Shown here piece by piece: positions 9,054 to 17,988 of a DNA stretch of 64,000 nucleotides. Location of the stretch: positions 310,001 to 374,000 of the forward strand of contig JAACPE010000001.1 in assembly GCA_009995595.1 (NCBI GenBank), given 5' to 3'. Each line of letters starts with the position of its first letter. Position 1 is the stretch's first letter. The notes under the pieces were generated by a model. That model was not told the origin of the DNA. It saw only the letters and a program-made list of their open reading frames with translations, and ran no database searches. This DNA comes from Alphaproteobacteria bacterium. Its GTDB lineage: Bacteria > Pseudomonadota > Alphaproteobacteria > Micavibrionales > Micavibrionaceae. A program made the translations under genes and the position numbers.

Positions 9054-10852
9054 CAGGATTATATCATGCTGATATTTCCAATGATCGCCAAAAACGATCA
9101 ATAGACGACATGACTCAGAGTATTTCCCCACGAGGTCCAGATGCTCAGGGGATTTATAATGAAGGGAATATCTCCCTAGGGCATCGTTTGTTATCAATTA
9201 TTGCACCGAGCTCATGCTCTAATCAACCAATGCGCCGTGGTTCTCTTATTATTGTTTATAACGGAGAGCTTTATAACTATCGTGAAGAAAAAGAGCGCTT
9301 AGAGGCAAAAGGAATCCTTTTTCAAACCGAAGGGGATACTGAAGTTGTTTTGGCGCTTTTTGAACAAGAGGGCGTTTCAAGTTTCTCACGATTAAATGGT
9401 ATTTTTTCTTTTGCAATATACAACGAAGAGACGGGAACGCTTGTCTGTGCGCGTGACCATTTTGGCATTAAACCCTTTTTATATGCCAAAAGTGGTAAGG
9501 GAATTGTCTTTGCCTCCGAACTTAAATCAATTCTTGCAAGTGGCGTTATAGACCGAAAAGTTTGTAACGAATCCTTATCCTTGCTTTTAAAAAAAGGAAG
9601 TGTTCCACAGCCGTATACAATGGTTGAGGGTGTTCAAAGTCTTATGCCTGGTCATTACATGATCTGCGAAAAAGATGATTTAAAAATTATACCGTATTAT
9701 CAACTCAAACAAAGCAATATCAACTTTAATTCTGATCAGGAATGGCAAGAGGCTATTCATACCGCTATACGCAATGCAGTAAAACAACAACTCATTGCCG
9801 ACACGCCCGTTGGTGCTTTTTTGTCGGGCGGCGTTGATAGCGGTCTGATTGTCGCCTTGATGCGTGAAATTTCTTCTAAGGTAAAAACTTATTCTGTCGG
9901 GTTTGAACATGAGAATGCTTTAGGGCATTATGATGAAACAGATGAGGCGAAAACAGTCGCTGATTTCTTGGAAACAGACCATCAAACCTTTATCGTTTCA
10001 GACTCACAGGCACAGAATGATCTTGTAAAGATTATAAAGGGCTTAGACCACCCAACGATTGATGGGGTGAATAGTTACTTTGTATCACAGGCAACATCAG
10101 CACATGTGCGAGTCGCTTTGTCTGGTACGGGCGCGGATGAAATTTTGGGAGGCTATGCGTGGTTTGAGAATATGCGTTCTTTTGATAACGCGTCTATTTT
10201 CGATAAAGTAAAGTACGCCATAAAAGGGCAGGGATATGTTGAATATTATAATTCACTTCATGCGTGCTTTTCCAATACTGAAGTAAAGTATCTATTAGGG
10301 GATCGCTATAAATCCGTTCCATATCCCATAAAACAAAGATTTTCTTATACCCATGGTGTTGCGCGCACAAGCGATCTTGTGATGGGTAGTTTTTTACAAA
10401 ATCAGCTTTTGCCTGATATTGATACGGCCTCTATGGCGCATGGTCTTGAGGTGCGTGTGCCTTATTTAAATGTAGATTTAACGGAGCTATGTCTCGCTGC
10501 ACCAGACCATCTAAAGCTGGGCATAAAAGACTTCACGGCGCCGCAGGGCAGTTATGCACGCGAAGGGACAAAAAAAGTCTTAATTGATATTGCCTGTGAT
10601 TATTTGCCCGAAGGATTTGATATGCGACCTAAACGTGGTTTCTCAGTCCCAATGGAACGTTGGCTTAAAACAATTTGGAAAAGTGATGTTGAACAGGCTC
10701 TATCTTATGAAACAGTAAAAAATAGAGGGATTTTTGACCCTCAAGCAGTTGAAAAACTAAAGAGTAATGGAGCGCCATGGACGAAGATATGGCTTTTAAT
10801 GGCCATAGAATTATGGTGTCAGCATGTATTATGTGATGATATAACCTCATGA
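9041..10852 (+). CDS. asnB: glutamine-hydrolysing asparagine synthase family amidotransferase
   Basis: The 603-residue protein starts MCGIAG, so after Met removal Cys is the class II glutamine amidotransferase nucleophile. Residues 2 to about 190 form that domain, and the synthetase domain has the PP-loop SGGVDS near residue 260. It overlaps the neighbouring genes at both ends. AsnB homologues inside polysaccharide loci often amidate a sugar carboxylate rather than serve asparagine supply, so amidation of a uronic acid is a reasonable alternative role. The sequence itself does not decide this. Confidence 0.9.
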   Translation: MCGIAGLYHADISNDRQKRSIDDMTQSISPRGPDAQGIYNEGNISLGHRLLSIIAPSSCSNQPMRRGSLIIVYNGELYNYREEKERLEAKGILFQTEGDTEVVLALFEQEGVSSFSRLNGIFSFAIYNEETGTLVCARDHFGIKPFLYAKSGKGIVFASELKSILASGVIDRKVCNESLSLLLKKGSVPQPYTMVEGVQSLMPGHYMICEKDDLKIIPYYQLKQSNINFNSDQEWQEAIHTAIRNAVKQQLIADTPVGAFLSGGVDSGLIVALMREISSKVKTYSVGFEHENALGHYDETDEAKTVADFLETDHQTFIVSDSQAQNDLVKIIKGLDHPTIDGVNSYFVSQATSAHVRVALSGTGADEILGGYAWFENMRSFDNASIFDKVKYAIKGQGYVEYYNSLHACFSNTEVKYLLGDRYKSVPYPIKQRFSYTHGVARTSDLVMGSFLQNQLLPDIDTASMAHGLEVRVPYLNVDLTELCLAAPDHLKLGIKDFTAPQGSYAREGTKKVLIDIACDYLPEGFDMRPKRGFSVPMERWLKTIWKSDVEQALSYETVKNRGIFDPQAVEKLKSNGAPWTKIWLLMAIELWCQHVLCDDITS

Positions 10853-11997
10853 TGTCAGATCAGAATCAAAAAATTAGAATTCTTTTTGTCGGTGAGATCA
10901 TTAGCTCACACGCGCAAAGCTGGATGAGGTTGTTGGATAGAGAGCCACAAAGCTTCGATATTCAATGCTTCACCGTACCGCGCGCACCGTACCCAAAAAA
11001 CAGTCCCTTTAAAAATATATTCGATAAGTTTAGAAAAATAGATAGCCCCAAAATACCTGCGCTTGTTCATTCGAAAATGCTTGAATTTATTATAATGACC
11101 TATAAGCCGCATATTATTCACACATTTGCGGCGTTCCCAACCGTAGCTTTTTATATGCCAGTTTTTAAAAAATATAGGCATAGATTTAAATGGGTTTCGC
11201 AAGTGCGCGGCGGCTCAGATGTTTATATCAATAGATTTGATCCCGTAAAAAATGACATTTTGAGAGATCTCTTTAAAGAGTGCGACGTGCTTATTGCGGA
11301 TAACGAAATAAATTATAACATAGCATCTGAGCTCGGAATTGATCCTTCGAAAAAATGGCACTATGGGATTGCGCCTGGAACAGGAGGCGTTGATCTACTT
11401 GAATTTTCTGCGGCGTTATCACCATCAAAATCTCAAAAACGTGTCATATGGCCAAAGGCCTATGAGGGATTTGAAAGTAAGGGGCTACCTGTTCTTGAAG
11501 CTATAAAAATTGCGTGGCCTAAAATAAAAGGCACGCAATTCATCTTCACCGCAGGGAATGCTGAACTTAATGGACATTTACGCTTTTTACCTAAAGAAAT
11601 CTCAGATCACATTGACGTGCGTGATCGTATTGCTCGCCCTGAAATGCTTAAATTAATGCAACAATCACGCGTTGTAATGGCACCTTCATTATTAGAAGGT
11701 ATTCCTAATACACTTTATGAATCCATGGCCGCGCAGTGCGTTCCTATTTATTCACCGCTTGAGACCTATCAGGATAAGTTTATTGATAATAAGAATATTT
11801 TATATGCGCGTAACCTGTTCCCACAAGAAATCGCCGAGGCACTTGTGACGGCTTTAAATGATGACGTTCTTGCTGATAAAATTGCAGCCGAAAATATCTC
11901 TTATATCGACAAAATAGCCAACCGTAAAAATATTGCTGACAATCTTGTCACACTTTATAAAAATTTAGGGAGAGTACAAAAGAATGCTAATAACTAA
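10849..11997 (+). CDS. glycosyltransferase, GT4-like
   Basis: The 382-residue protein has a GT-B type layout. The N-terminal half starts with IRILFVGEIISSHAQSW. The C-terminal half carries the E-x7-E nucleotide-sugar motif in PSLLEGIPNTLYESMA (around residues 280-295). The start at 10849 overlaps the asnB stop. It should transfer a hexose from a nucleotide sugar to the growing lipid-linked glycan at the inner face of the membrane. Donor and acceptor are unknown. Confidence 0.82.
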   Translation: MMSDQNQKIRILFVGEIISSHAQSWMRLLDREPQSFDIQCFTVPRAPYPKNSPFKNIFDKFRKIDSPKIPALVHSKMLEFIIMTYKPHIIHTFAAFPTVAFYMPVFKKYRHRFKWVSQVRGGSDVYINRFDPVKNDILRDLFKECDVLIADNEINYNIASELGIDPSKKWHYGIAPGTGGVDLLEFSAALSPSKSQKRVIWPKAYEGFESKGLPVLEAIKIAWPKIKGTQFIFTAGNAELNGHLRFLPKEISDHIDVRDRIARPEMLKLMQQSRVVMAPSLLEGIPNTLYESMAAQCVPIYSPLETYQDKFIDNKNILYARNLFPQEIAEALVTALNDDVLADKIAAENISYIDKIANRKNIADNLVTLYKNLGRVQKNANN

Positions 11998-12022
11998 TAA
12001 TTGGGAGACACAATAGGACGTT

Positions 12023-13615
12023 ATGTTTAACCCTAAAATATCGATTATTATTCCTGTCTATAATGGCGTGAACTATATGCGTGAGGCTATAGATTCTGCT
12101 ATCGCTCAGACCTATGAGAACAAAGAAATTATTGTTATTAACGACGGGTCAACAGATGAAGGCCAAACGTTGGCAATTGCTCGCTCTTATGGGGATCAAA
12201 CACGGGTAATTGATAAACCTAATGGCGGCGTTGCCACGGCGCTTAATGCGGGTATTGCCGCAATGCAAGGTGAATATTTTTCATGGCTTAGTCATGATGA
12301 TGTTTATCCAATTGATAAGCTTGAGAAACAAGTCGCCTTTTTACAAACCCTGGAGGATAAAAATACGATCCTTTTTGGTGATTACACAATCATAAATGAA
12401 AAAAGCGAGTTCATGGGAAAATCTGATGTATCAGTTTTAGATACAAAGAACATGATGTTTGAACTCTTCGCCTTTCAATACATGCATGGATGTACGTTGC
12501 TCGTTCCAAAGAATGTGTTTGACCAGGTGGGAGATTTCCCGACTCATTTGCCAACTACCCAAGATTATGACCTTTGGGTTAGGGCTTCTTTACAATTTCC
12601 CTTCGCTTATGTTCCGGGCATTTTTACCCATAGCCGCCAGCACGCAGAGCAAGGAAGTCGTACGCTCACACACAGAAAAGAGCTTATTGGCTGGTACTTA
12701 AACCATTTGACAAAAATATCGCCAGAATGGCTTGATGCACGATATGAAAAGGAGGAGATTGAGGCAAAATATAAGATTTTGCTCCAAAAATTCTCAAATT
12801 TAGGGCTTTGGCCTGTATTTATACGTGTCTTAAATCAAGCGCAGCGTCATTTATCCTTTCAAAAAACGCTCAATTCTGTATGTTTCCTTATCGTATCACT
12901 CATACGATATTACCAAGGATTCCTAAAAGGAGCAGCGATAAAGATGATTCCCCTTAAAATTAAAAACATGCTACGTAAAAACCTGAATGCGCCACAAAAA
13001 CAATCCGGCCCTTCTAATCTGGATTTTATCCATATTTATAAAAAGAACATATTCGGATCACGTGAATCTATTTCTGGTTCAGGCTCAACAATGAGAGAGA
13101 CAACTTATATTCGTGAGGTCTTCCCATCTCTTTTTAAAGAGCTTGAGGTCAAGACACTTCTTGATGTGCCCTGTGGGGATTTTAACTGGATGCGTCATGT
13201 TGATCTTGAGGGTATACACTATATTGGCGGCGATATTGTCCCGCAGCTTATTGCAGATGATAATGAAAAATATGGAAGTGATACGATCAATTTCCGTCTT
13301 ATCAATATTATTAAAGATGACCTGCCTAAGGCCGATGTAATTTTATGTCGTGATTGCCTTGTGCATTTGAATTTTGAAGATGGGATGAACGCCATTCGCA
13401 ACTTTAAGAAAAGCGGATCAAAATATTTATTAAGTACCACTTTCACAGATCGTGATCAAAACGAAGACCTCTTTGGAATTTGGCGGACATTAAATTTACA
13501 AAAAGCACCTTATAATCTTCCTAAACCGCTTAAAATCATCAATGAAAAATGTCCGCAAAAAGGCTTTGGTGATAAGTCACTTGGCCTATGGCGCCTTGAT
13601 GATATAGAAATCTAA
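12023..13615 (+). CDS. GT2 glycosyltransferase fused to a C-terminal methyltransferase
   Basis: The protein has two parts. Residues 5 to about 230 form a GT-A family 2 glycosyltransferase with ISIIIPVYNG, VINDGSTDEG and the acidic LSHDDVYP motif. A linker with a hydrophobic helix near residue 290 is followed by a SAM methyltransferase-like domain from about residue 350 to the end, with LLDVPCGDFNWM near 380, DVILCRDCLVHL, and the C-terminal KSLGLWRLDDIEI. At 530 residues it is about twice a lone GT2. Coupled addition and methylation of one sugar is a plausible role (inference). Confidence 0.84.
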   Translation: MFNPKISIIIPVYNGVNYMREAIDSAIAQTYENKEIIVINDGSTDEGQTLAIARSYGDQTRVIDKPNGGVATALNAGIAAMQGEYFSWLSHDDVYPIDKLEKQVAFLQTLEDKNTILFGDYTIINEKSEFMGKSDVSVLDTKNMMFELFAFQYMHGCTLLVPKNVFDQVGDFPTHLPTTQDYDLWVRASLQFPFAYVPGIFTHSRQHAEQGSRTLTHRKELIGWYLNHLTKISPEWLDARYEKEEIEAKYKILLQKFSNLGLWPVFIRVLNQAQRHLSFQKTLNSVCFLIVSLIRYYQGFLKGAAIKMIPLKIKNMLRKNLNAPQKQSGPSNLDFIHIYKKNIFGSRESISGSGSTMRETTYIREVFPSLFKELEVKTLLDVPCGDFNWMRHVDLEGIHYIGGDIVPQLIADDNEKYGSDTINFRLINIIKDDLPKADVILCRDCLVHLNFEDGMNAIRNFKKSGSKYLLSTTFTDRDQNEDLFGIWRTLNLQKAPYNLPKPLKIINEKCPQKGFGDKSLGLWRLDDIEI

Positions 13616-13628
13616 AGGGACGTTCTTG

Positions 13629-14837
13629 ATGCGTATTCTCGTCGTTGCAATGGCTAACAGCGTCCATACGACGCGATGGTTAGAACAGTTTGATGAAAAC
13701 GATGACATACAAATTCTTGTTTTGCCGTCAATGCCATCACGGATTAGTTTTTCGCCAAAATGGAAACGTCTTCCACTTCTTTTGTCCAAATTGTTTAAAG
13801 TAAAGCGTGGTGTTTTATGTCAGTTCCCAATATCCAAAGTAAACACCGTAATCAATCTTACTCTCAAAGCGATTTTTAAAGATAAGTGGAAATTTTATTA
13901 TTTGACCCAAACCATTAAATTTTATAAGCCTGATATTATCCATTCTCTGGAGTTTCAGAGCGCAGGCTATTTGTGCCTGAAGGCCCGTAAGAAAATAGGC
14001 GCTAGTTTCCCAACATGGATTGCGACCAATTGGGGCAGTGATATTTATCTTTTCAGGCACTTAAAAGATCACCATGCGACGATTAAAGAAATCCTCTCTC
14101 TTGCCGATTTTTATTCGGCGGAATGTCAGCGCGATTACGATATTTCCAGCGAAATCGGCATGCGCGCAAAGCCACTGCCCGTAATACCTAACTCTGGTGG
14201 CCTACACCTTAATAAAATTGATGGATTAAGATCTGAAAAAAAGACGAGCCAGCGTGATTTAATAATGGTGAAGGGGTATCAAATGGTTTTTGGCCGCACC
14301 CTTAATATTTTAAAATCTCTGGAAGAAGTTATGGATGTTATCAAAGAGAAGAACTATCGCCTTTGTTTTTTTTCTGTAACGGCGGATATCTCTTTATCTA
14401 TAGAACTCTTTGCTGAAAAATATGCGCTTGATGTTGAAATTATTCCGCTTGAGCAATCGGTCCCGCATGAACAAATATTAGCGCGTCAGGCCAACGCGCG
14501 TTGTTATATTGGGGCATCTATCTCTGATGGGATTAGCACGTCTATGCTAGAATCCATGGCGATGGGAGCCTTTCCTATTCAAACCTGTACGTCATGTGCG
14601 AATGAGTGGGTAGAGAATGGAATTACTGGCTTTATTCCAGAATGCGATGACATTTCAGGTATGGCTTCAATGATCAAGATAGCTCTAACTAATGATGATT
14701 TGGTTGATAAGGCGGCGCAATTAAATTGGGATACAATTTGCAAAAGAGCAGATTACAAAGACATTGCAATCATTGCACACTCTTTTTATCAGACTGCTTA
14801 TAATCATGAAAAATCAAGACTCTCTAATAAATCTTGA
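13629..14837 (+). CDS. glycosyltransferase, GT4-like
   Basis: This 402-residue GT-B protein resembles the one encoded at 10849: MRILVVAMANSVHTTRW at the N-terminus and GISTSMLESMAMGAFPI as the C-terminal E-containing donor-site motif. The ATG at 13629 has AAGGGA about 8 bases upstream; an in-frame TTG three bases earlier is not preferred. It is the last plus-strand gene of the polysaccharide cluster, and its 3' end overlaps the convergent glycosyltransferase gene by 24 bp. Confidence 0.82.
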   Translation: MRILVVAMANSVHTTRWLEQFDENDDIQILVLPSMPSRISFSPKWKRLPLLLSKLFKVKRGVLCQFPISKVNTVINLTLKAIFKDKWKFYYLTQTIKFYKPDIIHSLEFQSAGYLCLKARKKIGASFPTWIATNWGSDIYLFRHLKDHHATIKEILSLADFYSAECQRDYDISSEIGMRAKPLPVIPNSGGLHLNKIDGLRSEKKTSQRDLIMVKGYQMVFGRTLNILKSLEEVMDVIKEKNYRLCFFSVTADISLSIELFAEKYALDVEIIPLEQSVPHEQILARQANARCYIGASISDGISTSMLESMAMGAFPIQTCTSCANEWVENGITGFIPECDDISGMASMIKIALTNDDLVDKAAQLNWDTICKRADYKDIAIIAHSFYQTAYNHEKSRLSNKS

Positions 14838-15911
14838 AATGTAACGCACCCAAGCTTGTGTGCATTTTTCTAGTATAAAACTTTTTGATTCTTCATACCC
14901 TTTATCACCGTATTCTTTACGTAGGCGAGCATCTTTTATTAATTCTTCCAAAGATTTTGAGAGCGCTTTGGGGCTTCGATCATGAACAAGTATGCCATTT
15001 TTACCATCATCAATAATATCCGACGTCCCTGAACAATCTTTAAAGCCAATAACAGGCAATCCATGGCTCATCGCCTCAACAGTAGACAGGCCAAAGCTCT
15101 CATATTTTGAAGGCAAAACAAAAACGCCGCCTGTTTGATAAACACCGTCCATATCGTGCGCTATCCCTGGAAGAGAGACTTGCGCGCTCAAACCGTGCTT
15201 TGTAATCAGCCTTTCAAGCTCTTTCCTTTCTTCACCTTCGCCATATATCGTGAGCGACCAGTCAGGATATTGGGTGGCAATAATTGAAAAGGCTCTGATT
15301 AAAATGGGATAATCTTTATCCTTATTCAGACGGCCCACACTGATAATAGATTTCTTGTTGGTGATATCAGCGCGCGCAAAATTTGAAATAATCGGGTTTG
15401 GCAAAAAACGCATTTTCGCTTGCATCGCTTTAGGATACAACTTCCCCACATTTTTTGTGGGCACAGTAATGCCACAAGATAAAAAGCTACAAAGCCATAA
15501 TAAGATAAACTCAAATCGACGTTTTTTATAATATTGGGGGACAGTATGCTCACTGAGAATAATTTTGACCCCGCCCCCGAGCAGTGCCAAGGATATAGGT
15601 ACAAACATACTATGCATAAAGGCAACAACCACATCAGGCTGTTCTTTTAAAACGGTGCGCCGCAAATGCCATAAGATTTTAGGGTATTGCCATATCTTTG
15701 TTTTTTCGGCGGTGTTGCTTACGCCCAAACAATGACGCTTCACTTGATCCCCTAAAGGGTAAAAGGGGGGACTCAGTTTGTTGTCGAATGTAAGAATATG
15801 CACATCCCAGTCTTGACGTGCTTCAGAGAGTGATGTGCTTAAACACGCAGCAAGTCGTTCTGCGCCACCGACAGAATTCACTAATGTTTTTATCGCAAAT
15901 AAAACTTTCAT
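14814..15911 (-). CDS. glycosyltransferase, GT4 family
   Basis: The 365-residue protein is a canonical GT4 enzyme: N-terminal GGAERLAACLS loop, SVGRLNKDKDYPILIRAF at the start of the second Rossmann domain, and PSKYESFGLSTVEAMSHGLPV, the E-x7-E donor motif. It is the only minus-strand gene of the polysaccharide cluster and converges on the previous glycosyltransferase, so it must have its own promoter in the region before the flagellin genes. Confidence 0.88.
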   Translation of the reverse strand: MKVLFAIKTLVNSVGGAERLAACLSTSLSEARQDWDVHILTFDNKLSPPFYPLGDQVKRHCLGVSNTAEKTKIWQYPKILWHLRRTVLKEQPDVVVAFMHSMFVPISLALLGGGVKIILSEHTVPQYYKKRRFEFILLWLCSFLSCGITVPTKNVGKLYPKAMQAKMRFLPNPIISNFARADITNKKSIISVGRLNKDKDYPILIRAFSIIATQYPDWSLTIYGEGEERKELERLITKHGLSAQVSLPGIAHDMDGVYQTGGVFVLPSKYESFGLSTVEAMSHGLPVIGFKDCSGTSDIIDDGKNGILVHDRSPKALSKSLEELIKDARLRKEYGDKGYEESKSFILEKCTQAWVRYISRFIRES

Positions 15912-16121
15912 TTTCGCCTAAGTTTGCCGCAACTACTTATTCACGCTCTTTCAAACAAACTCTATACAAATCATAAAGATTAAAAAATAAGAATGTTTGA
16001 AAAAGTGAAAACCTATACAAATCCTTGTTATTCCTTATCTTTTCAGGCTCAACGTTATCTTGTATACTTTGATTCATGCAACTGTACTCACACTGTAGAA
16101 TATAGTAATATCAATACGTTA

Positions 16122-16219
16122 GGGGAGGGTCCTCCTCGAATTTTAATATTTTAGTAACCTTTTAGTGTCACACTGGTGTTTGATAGGAGCGAGAATAGCT
16201 CTTTTAAAGAAGGATTCTT
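16122..16219 (+). promoter_or_regulatory. structured leader of first flagellin gene
   Basis: The 308-bp space 15912-16219 contains no gene. Its right part closely parallels the region before the second flagellin gene. It holds a G-rich/C-rich hairpin at about 16122-16136 (GGAG/CTCC core), an inverted repeat AGTGT-C-ACACT at 16164-16174, and AAGAA-GGA-TTCTT at 16207-16219 directly before the ATG. In the last element the Shine-Dalgarno GGA sits in the loop. The promoter itself was not located with confidence, and 15912-16080 shows only AT-rich sequence. Confidence 0.45.
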
Positions 16220-17770
16220 ATGGTAGGTAGCGTCGGCAATATTTTGTCGCCAGCGATTAGCAAACAGCTGGTTGCCTTGCAAAACACAGCAAGGAAAATT
16301 GACGCGTCCCAACTCCAGCTTGCAACAGGCAAGCGCGTGACATCTGCTCTAGATAACGCGACAAGCTTTTTCGCCTCTTTTGGTCTCAAAAATCAAGCCA
16401 GTGATTTTAACCGTCTTTTGGACGGTCTATCGCAGAGCGTCCGTACGATTCAAGAAACAGATAACGCGCTTCGTGCGCTTGAGAGTATTGTGCGTTTGGC
16501 AGAGGCGCAAAGCCAAGAATCCCTCATTGACCTAACGCAGCTTAGTAATGAGCGCGGCGAAGTCAGTGAACTGATTTTGGCGGATAATCCTTTTTTATAT
16601 TATCAATTGAGTGAAGTGAACGGTGATGTCGTTGCCTTGAATCAGGGAAGTGCGGGCGCGATTATGAACGGCGCCTATCAAGGCGGCACGCGGCAAAACC
16701 AAGATAACCTTGTGTTCAGTGAAACGTCTCGCGCTGCGGGTTTTGATGGGGTGAATGACTATATTACCATTCCCAATAACAGCCAGTTTAATTCTGGCCC
16801 TGCTGAATACCCCGAGCGTACGGTTGAACTTTTCTTTAATGCTGATAATGCCGAAGGCGGCCGCCAAGTGCTCTTTGAATCTGGTGGCGGCACGAACGGT
16901 ATGTCTATTTATATTGATAGTGGCCTTTTATACGTATCTGCGCGGGATAATGGCGATTATGGGCCTTTTAACATTAATGCGCCTATTCAATCGGGCGAAA
17001 CCTATCATGTATCGCTGACCCTTGATGCGCCCAATGGTACATTCACGGGCTATTTGAATGGGGAGGTAATTGGCACGGATGTTGTGACCAAACCGTTGGC
17101 GGTTCATGGCGGCGCATCTGCATTGGGTCGTAACCAAGGGGGCGCCTCTTTCCATGATGGCCCCGGACCCACTGGCACAAGCCATTTTGAAGGCCGTATT
17201 TCTGAATTTGCGGTTTACAATGACGTCCTTAGCCAAGAACAAATTAAAGCGCGTTATGACGCTGCCTTAACCCAAGAGGTGAAAGCCGCCGAAGCTGCTG
17301 TAAAAGAAATACTCGATCAAATTAATGCATTAATTCAAGATTCAAGCTTTCGCGGCGTCAACCTCTTACAAGCGGGGGAGCTAGTGACAGATTTTAACGT
17401 GAGCCAATCTTCAAAGCTCATAACTAAGGGCGCAGATTTTTCGACGGAAAAAGCGGATCTTGATACATTGAACTTTAATGGGGCGCGTTACATCAATAGT
17501 GATATCGGTAAAATTAACAGTTTTATCAAAGATATACGTGAATTTAGCAGTTCGATCGCAACAGATTTAAGCGTCATTGAAACACGCGAAAATTTCACCC
17601 GTAAAACAATAAACACATTGGAAGCGGGCAGTGATGATCTTGTTCTGGCAGATCAAAATCAGGTTGGCGCGGAATTATTGGCCTCACAAGTCAGACAAGC
17701 TGTTCAGGTCAATACGCTCTCTTTTGCTGCTAATCAGCAAAATAGCATCGTCAATCTGCTCTTTTCTTAA
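16220..17770 (+). CDS. flagellin with inserted LamG/concanavalin-like domain (paralogue 1)
   Basis: Residues 1-118 and about 352-516 match the D0/D1 regions of flagellin: QLATGKRVTSALDNATSFF, LDGLSQSVRTIQETDNALRAL, and the C-terminal QVNTLSFAANQQNSIVNLLF. In place of the usual variable D2/D3 region, residues about 122-350 form a Laminin_G_3-like beta-sandwich. It includes the lead-in LADNPFLYYQLSE, then FDGVNDYITIP, TVELFFNA, GTFTGYLNGEVIGT, and FEGRISEFAVYNDVLS near its end. No Sec signal is present, as expected for export by the flagellar type III system. The lectin fold would be displayed on the outer filament surface. A hook-associated FlgL protein is less likely because both ends are of flagellin type. 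The ligand is unknown. Confidence 0.88.
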   Translation: MVGSVGNILSPAISKQLVALQNTARKIDASQLQLATGKRVTSALDNATSFFASFGLKNQASDFNRLLDGLSQSVRTIQETDNALRALESIVRLAEAQSQESLIDLTQLSNERGEVSELILADNPFLYYQLSEVNGDVVALNQGSAGAIMNGAYQGGTRQNQDNLVFSETSRAAGFDGVNDYITIPNNSQFNSGPAEYPERTVELFFNADNAEGGRQVLFESGGGTNGMSIYIDSGLLYVSARDNGDYGPFNINAPIQSGETYHVSLTLDAPNGTFTGYLNGEVIGTDVVTKPLAVHGGASALGRNQGGASFHDGPGPTGTSHFEGRISEFAVYNDVLSQEQIKARYDAALTQEVKAAEAAVKEILDQINALIQDSSFRGVNLLQAGELVTDFNVSQSSKLITKGADFSTEKADLDTLNFNGARYINSDIGKINSFIKDIREFSSSIATDLSVIETRENFTRKTINTLEAGSDDLVLADQNQVGAELLASQVRQAVQVNTLSFAANQQNSIVNLLFS

Positions 17771-17781
17771 TAAATAGCGCC

Positions 17782-17806
17782 ATAAAGGCGCGTAATCGCC
17801 CTTTAT
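17782..17806 (+). terminator. possible weak terminator after first flagellin gene
   Basis: ATAAAGG at 17782-17788 pairs with CCTTTAT at 17800-17806, with a further GCGCC/GGCGC alternative just upstream. The sequence after it is only T-rich (CTTCTC), so termination is probably weak or the stem protects the 3' end of the mRNA. Confidence 0.3.
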
Positions 17807-17889
17807 CTTCTCAAACACATCATTTTAAGCTATATTTGTACTAATACAGTTGCATTCACGCGTAGCTTCTTATGAATATCAATGGGTTA

Positions 17890-17988
17890 GGGGCGGATCG
17901 TACCCCGATTTTAGTCATTTTGTAACTATTTCCTGACATACTAAAGTATGGGGCAGGCGAGAAAAGCCTGTTTTAAGAAGGATTCTTA
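17890..17988 (+). promoter_or_regulatory. structured leader of second flagellin gene
   Basis: The order of elements is the same as before the first flagellin gene, but the stem sequences differ. There is a GGGG/CCCC hairpin at 17890-17906, an inverted repeat CATACT-AA-AGTATG at 17937-17950 inside CCTG/CAGG arms, and AAGAA-GGA-TTCTT at 17975-17987, one base before the ATG. Preserved position with altered stem sequence suggests RNA structure is being kept. The gene probably has its own promoter further upstream, which I could not place. Confidence 0.45.

Noticed and set aside
15912-16121. Flagellar sigma-28 or sigma-54 promoter before flagellin 1
   Set aside because: I looked for TAAAGTTT-N11-GCCGATAA and GG-N10-GC patterns and found no convincing match.
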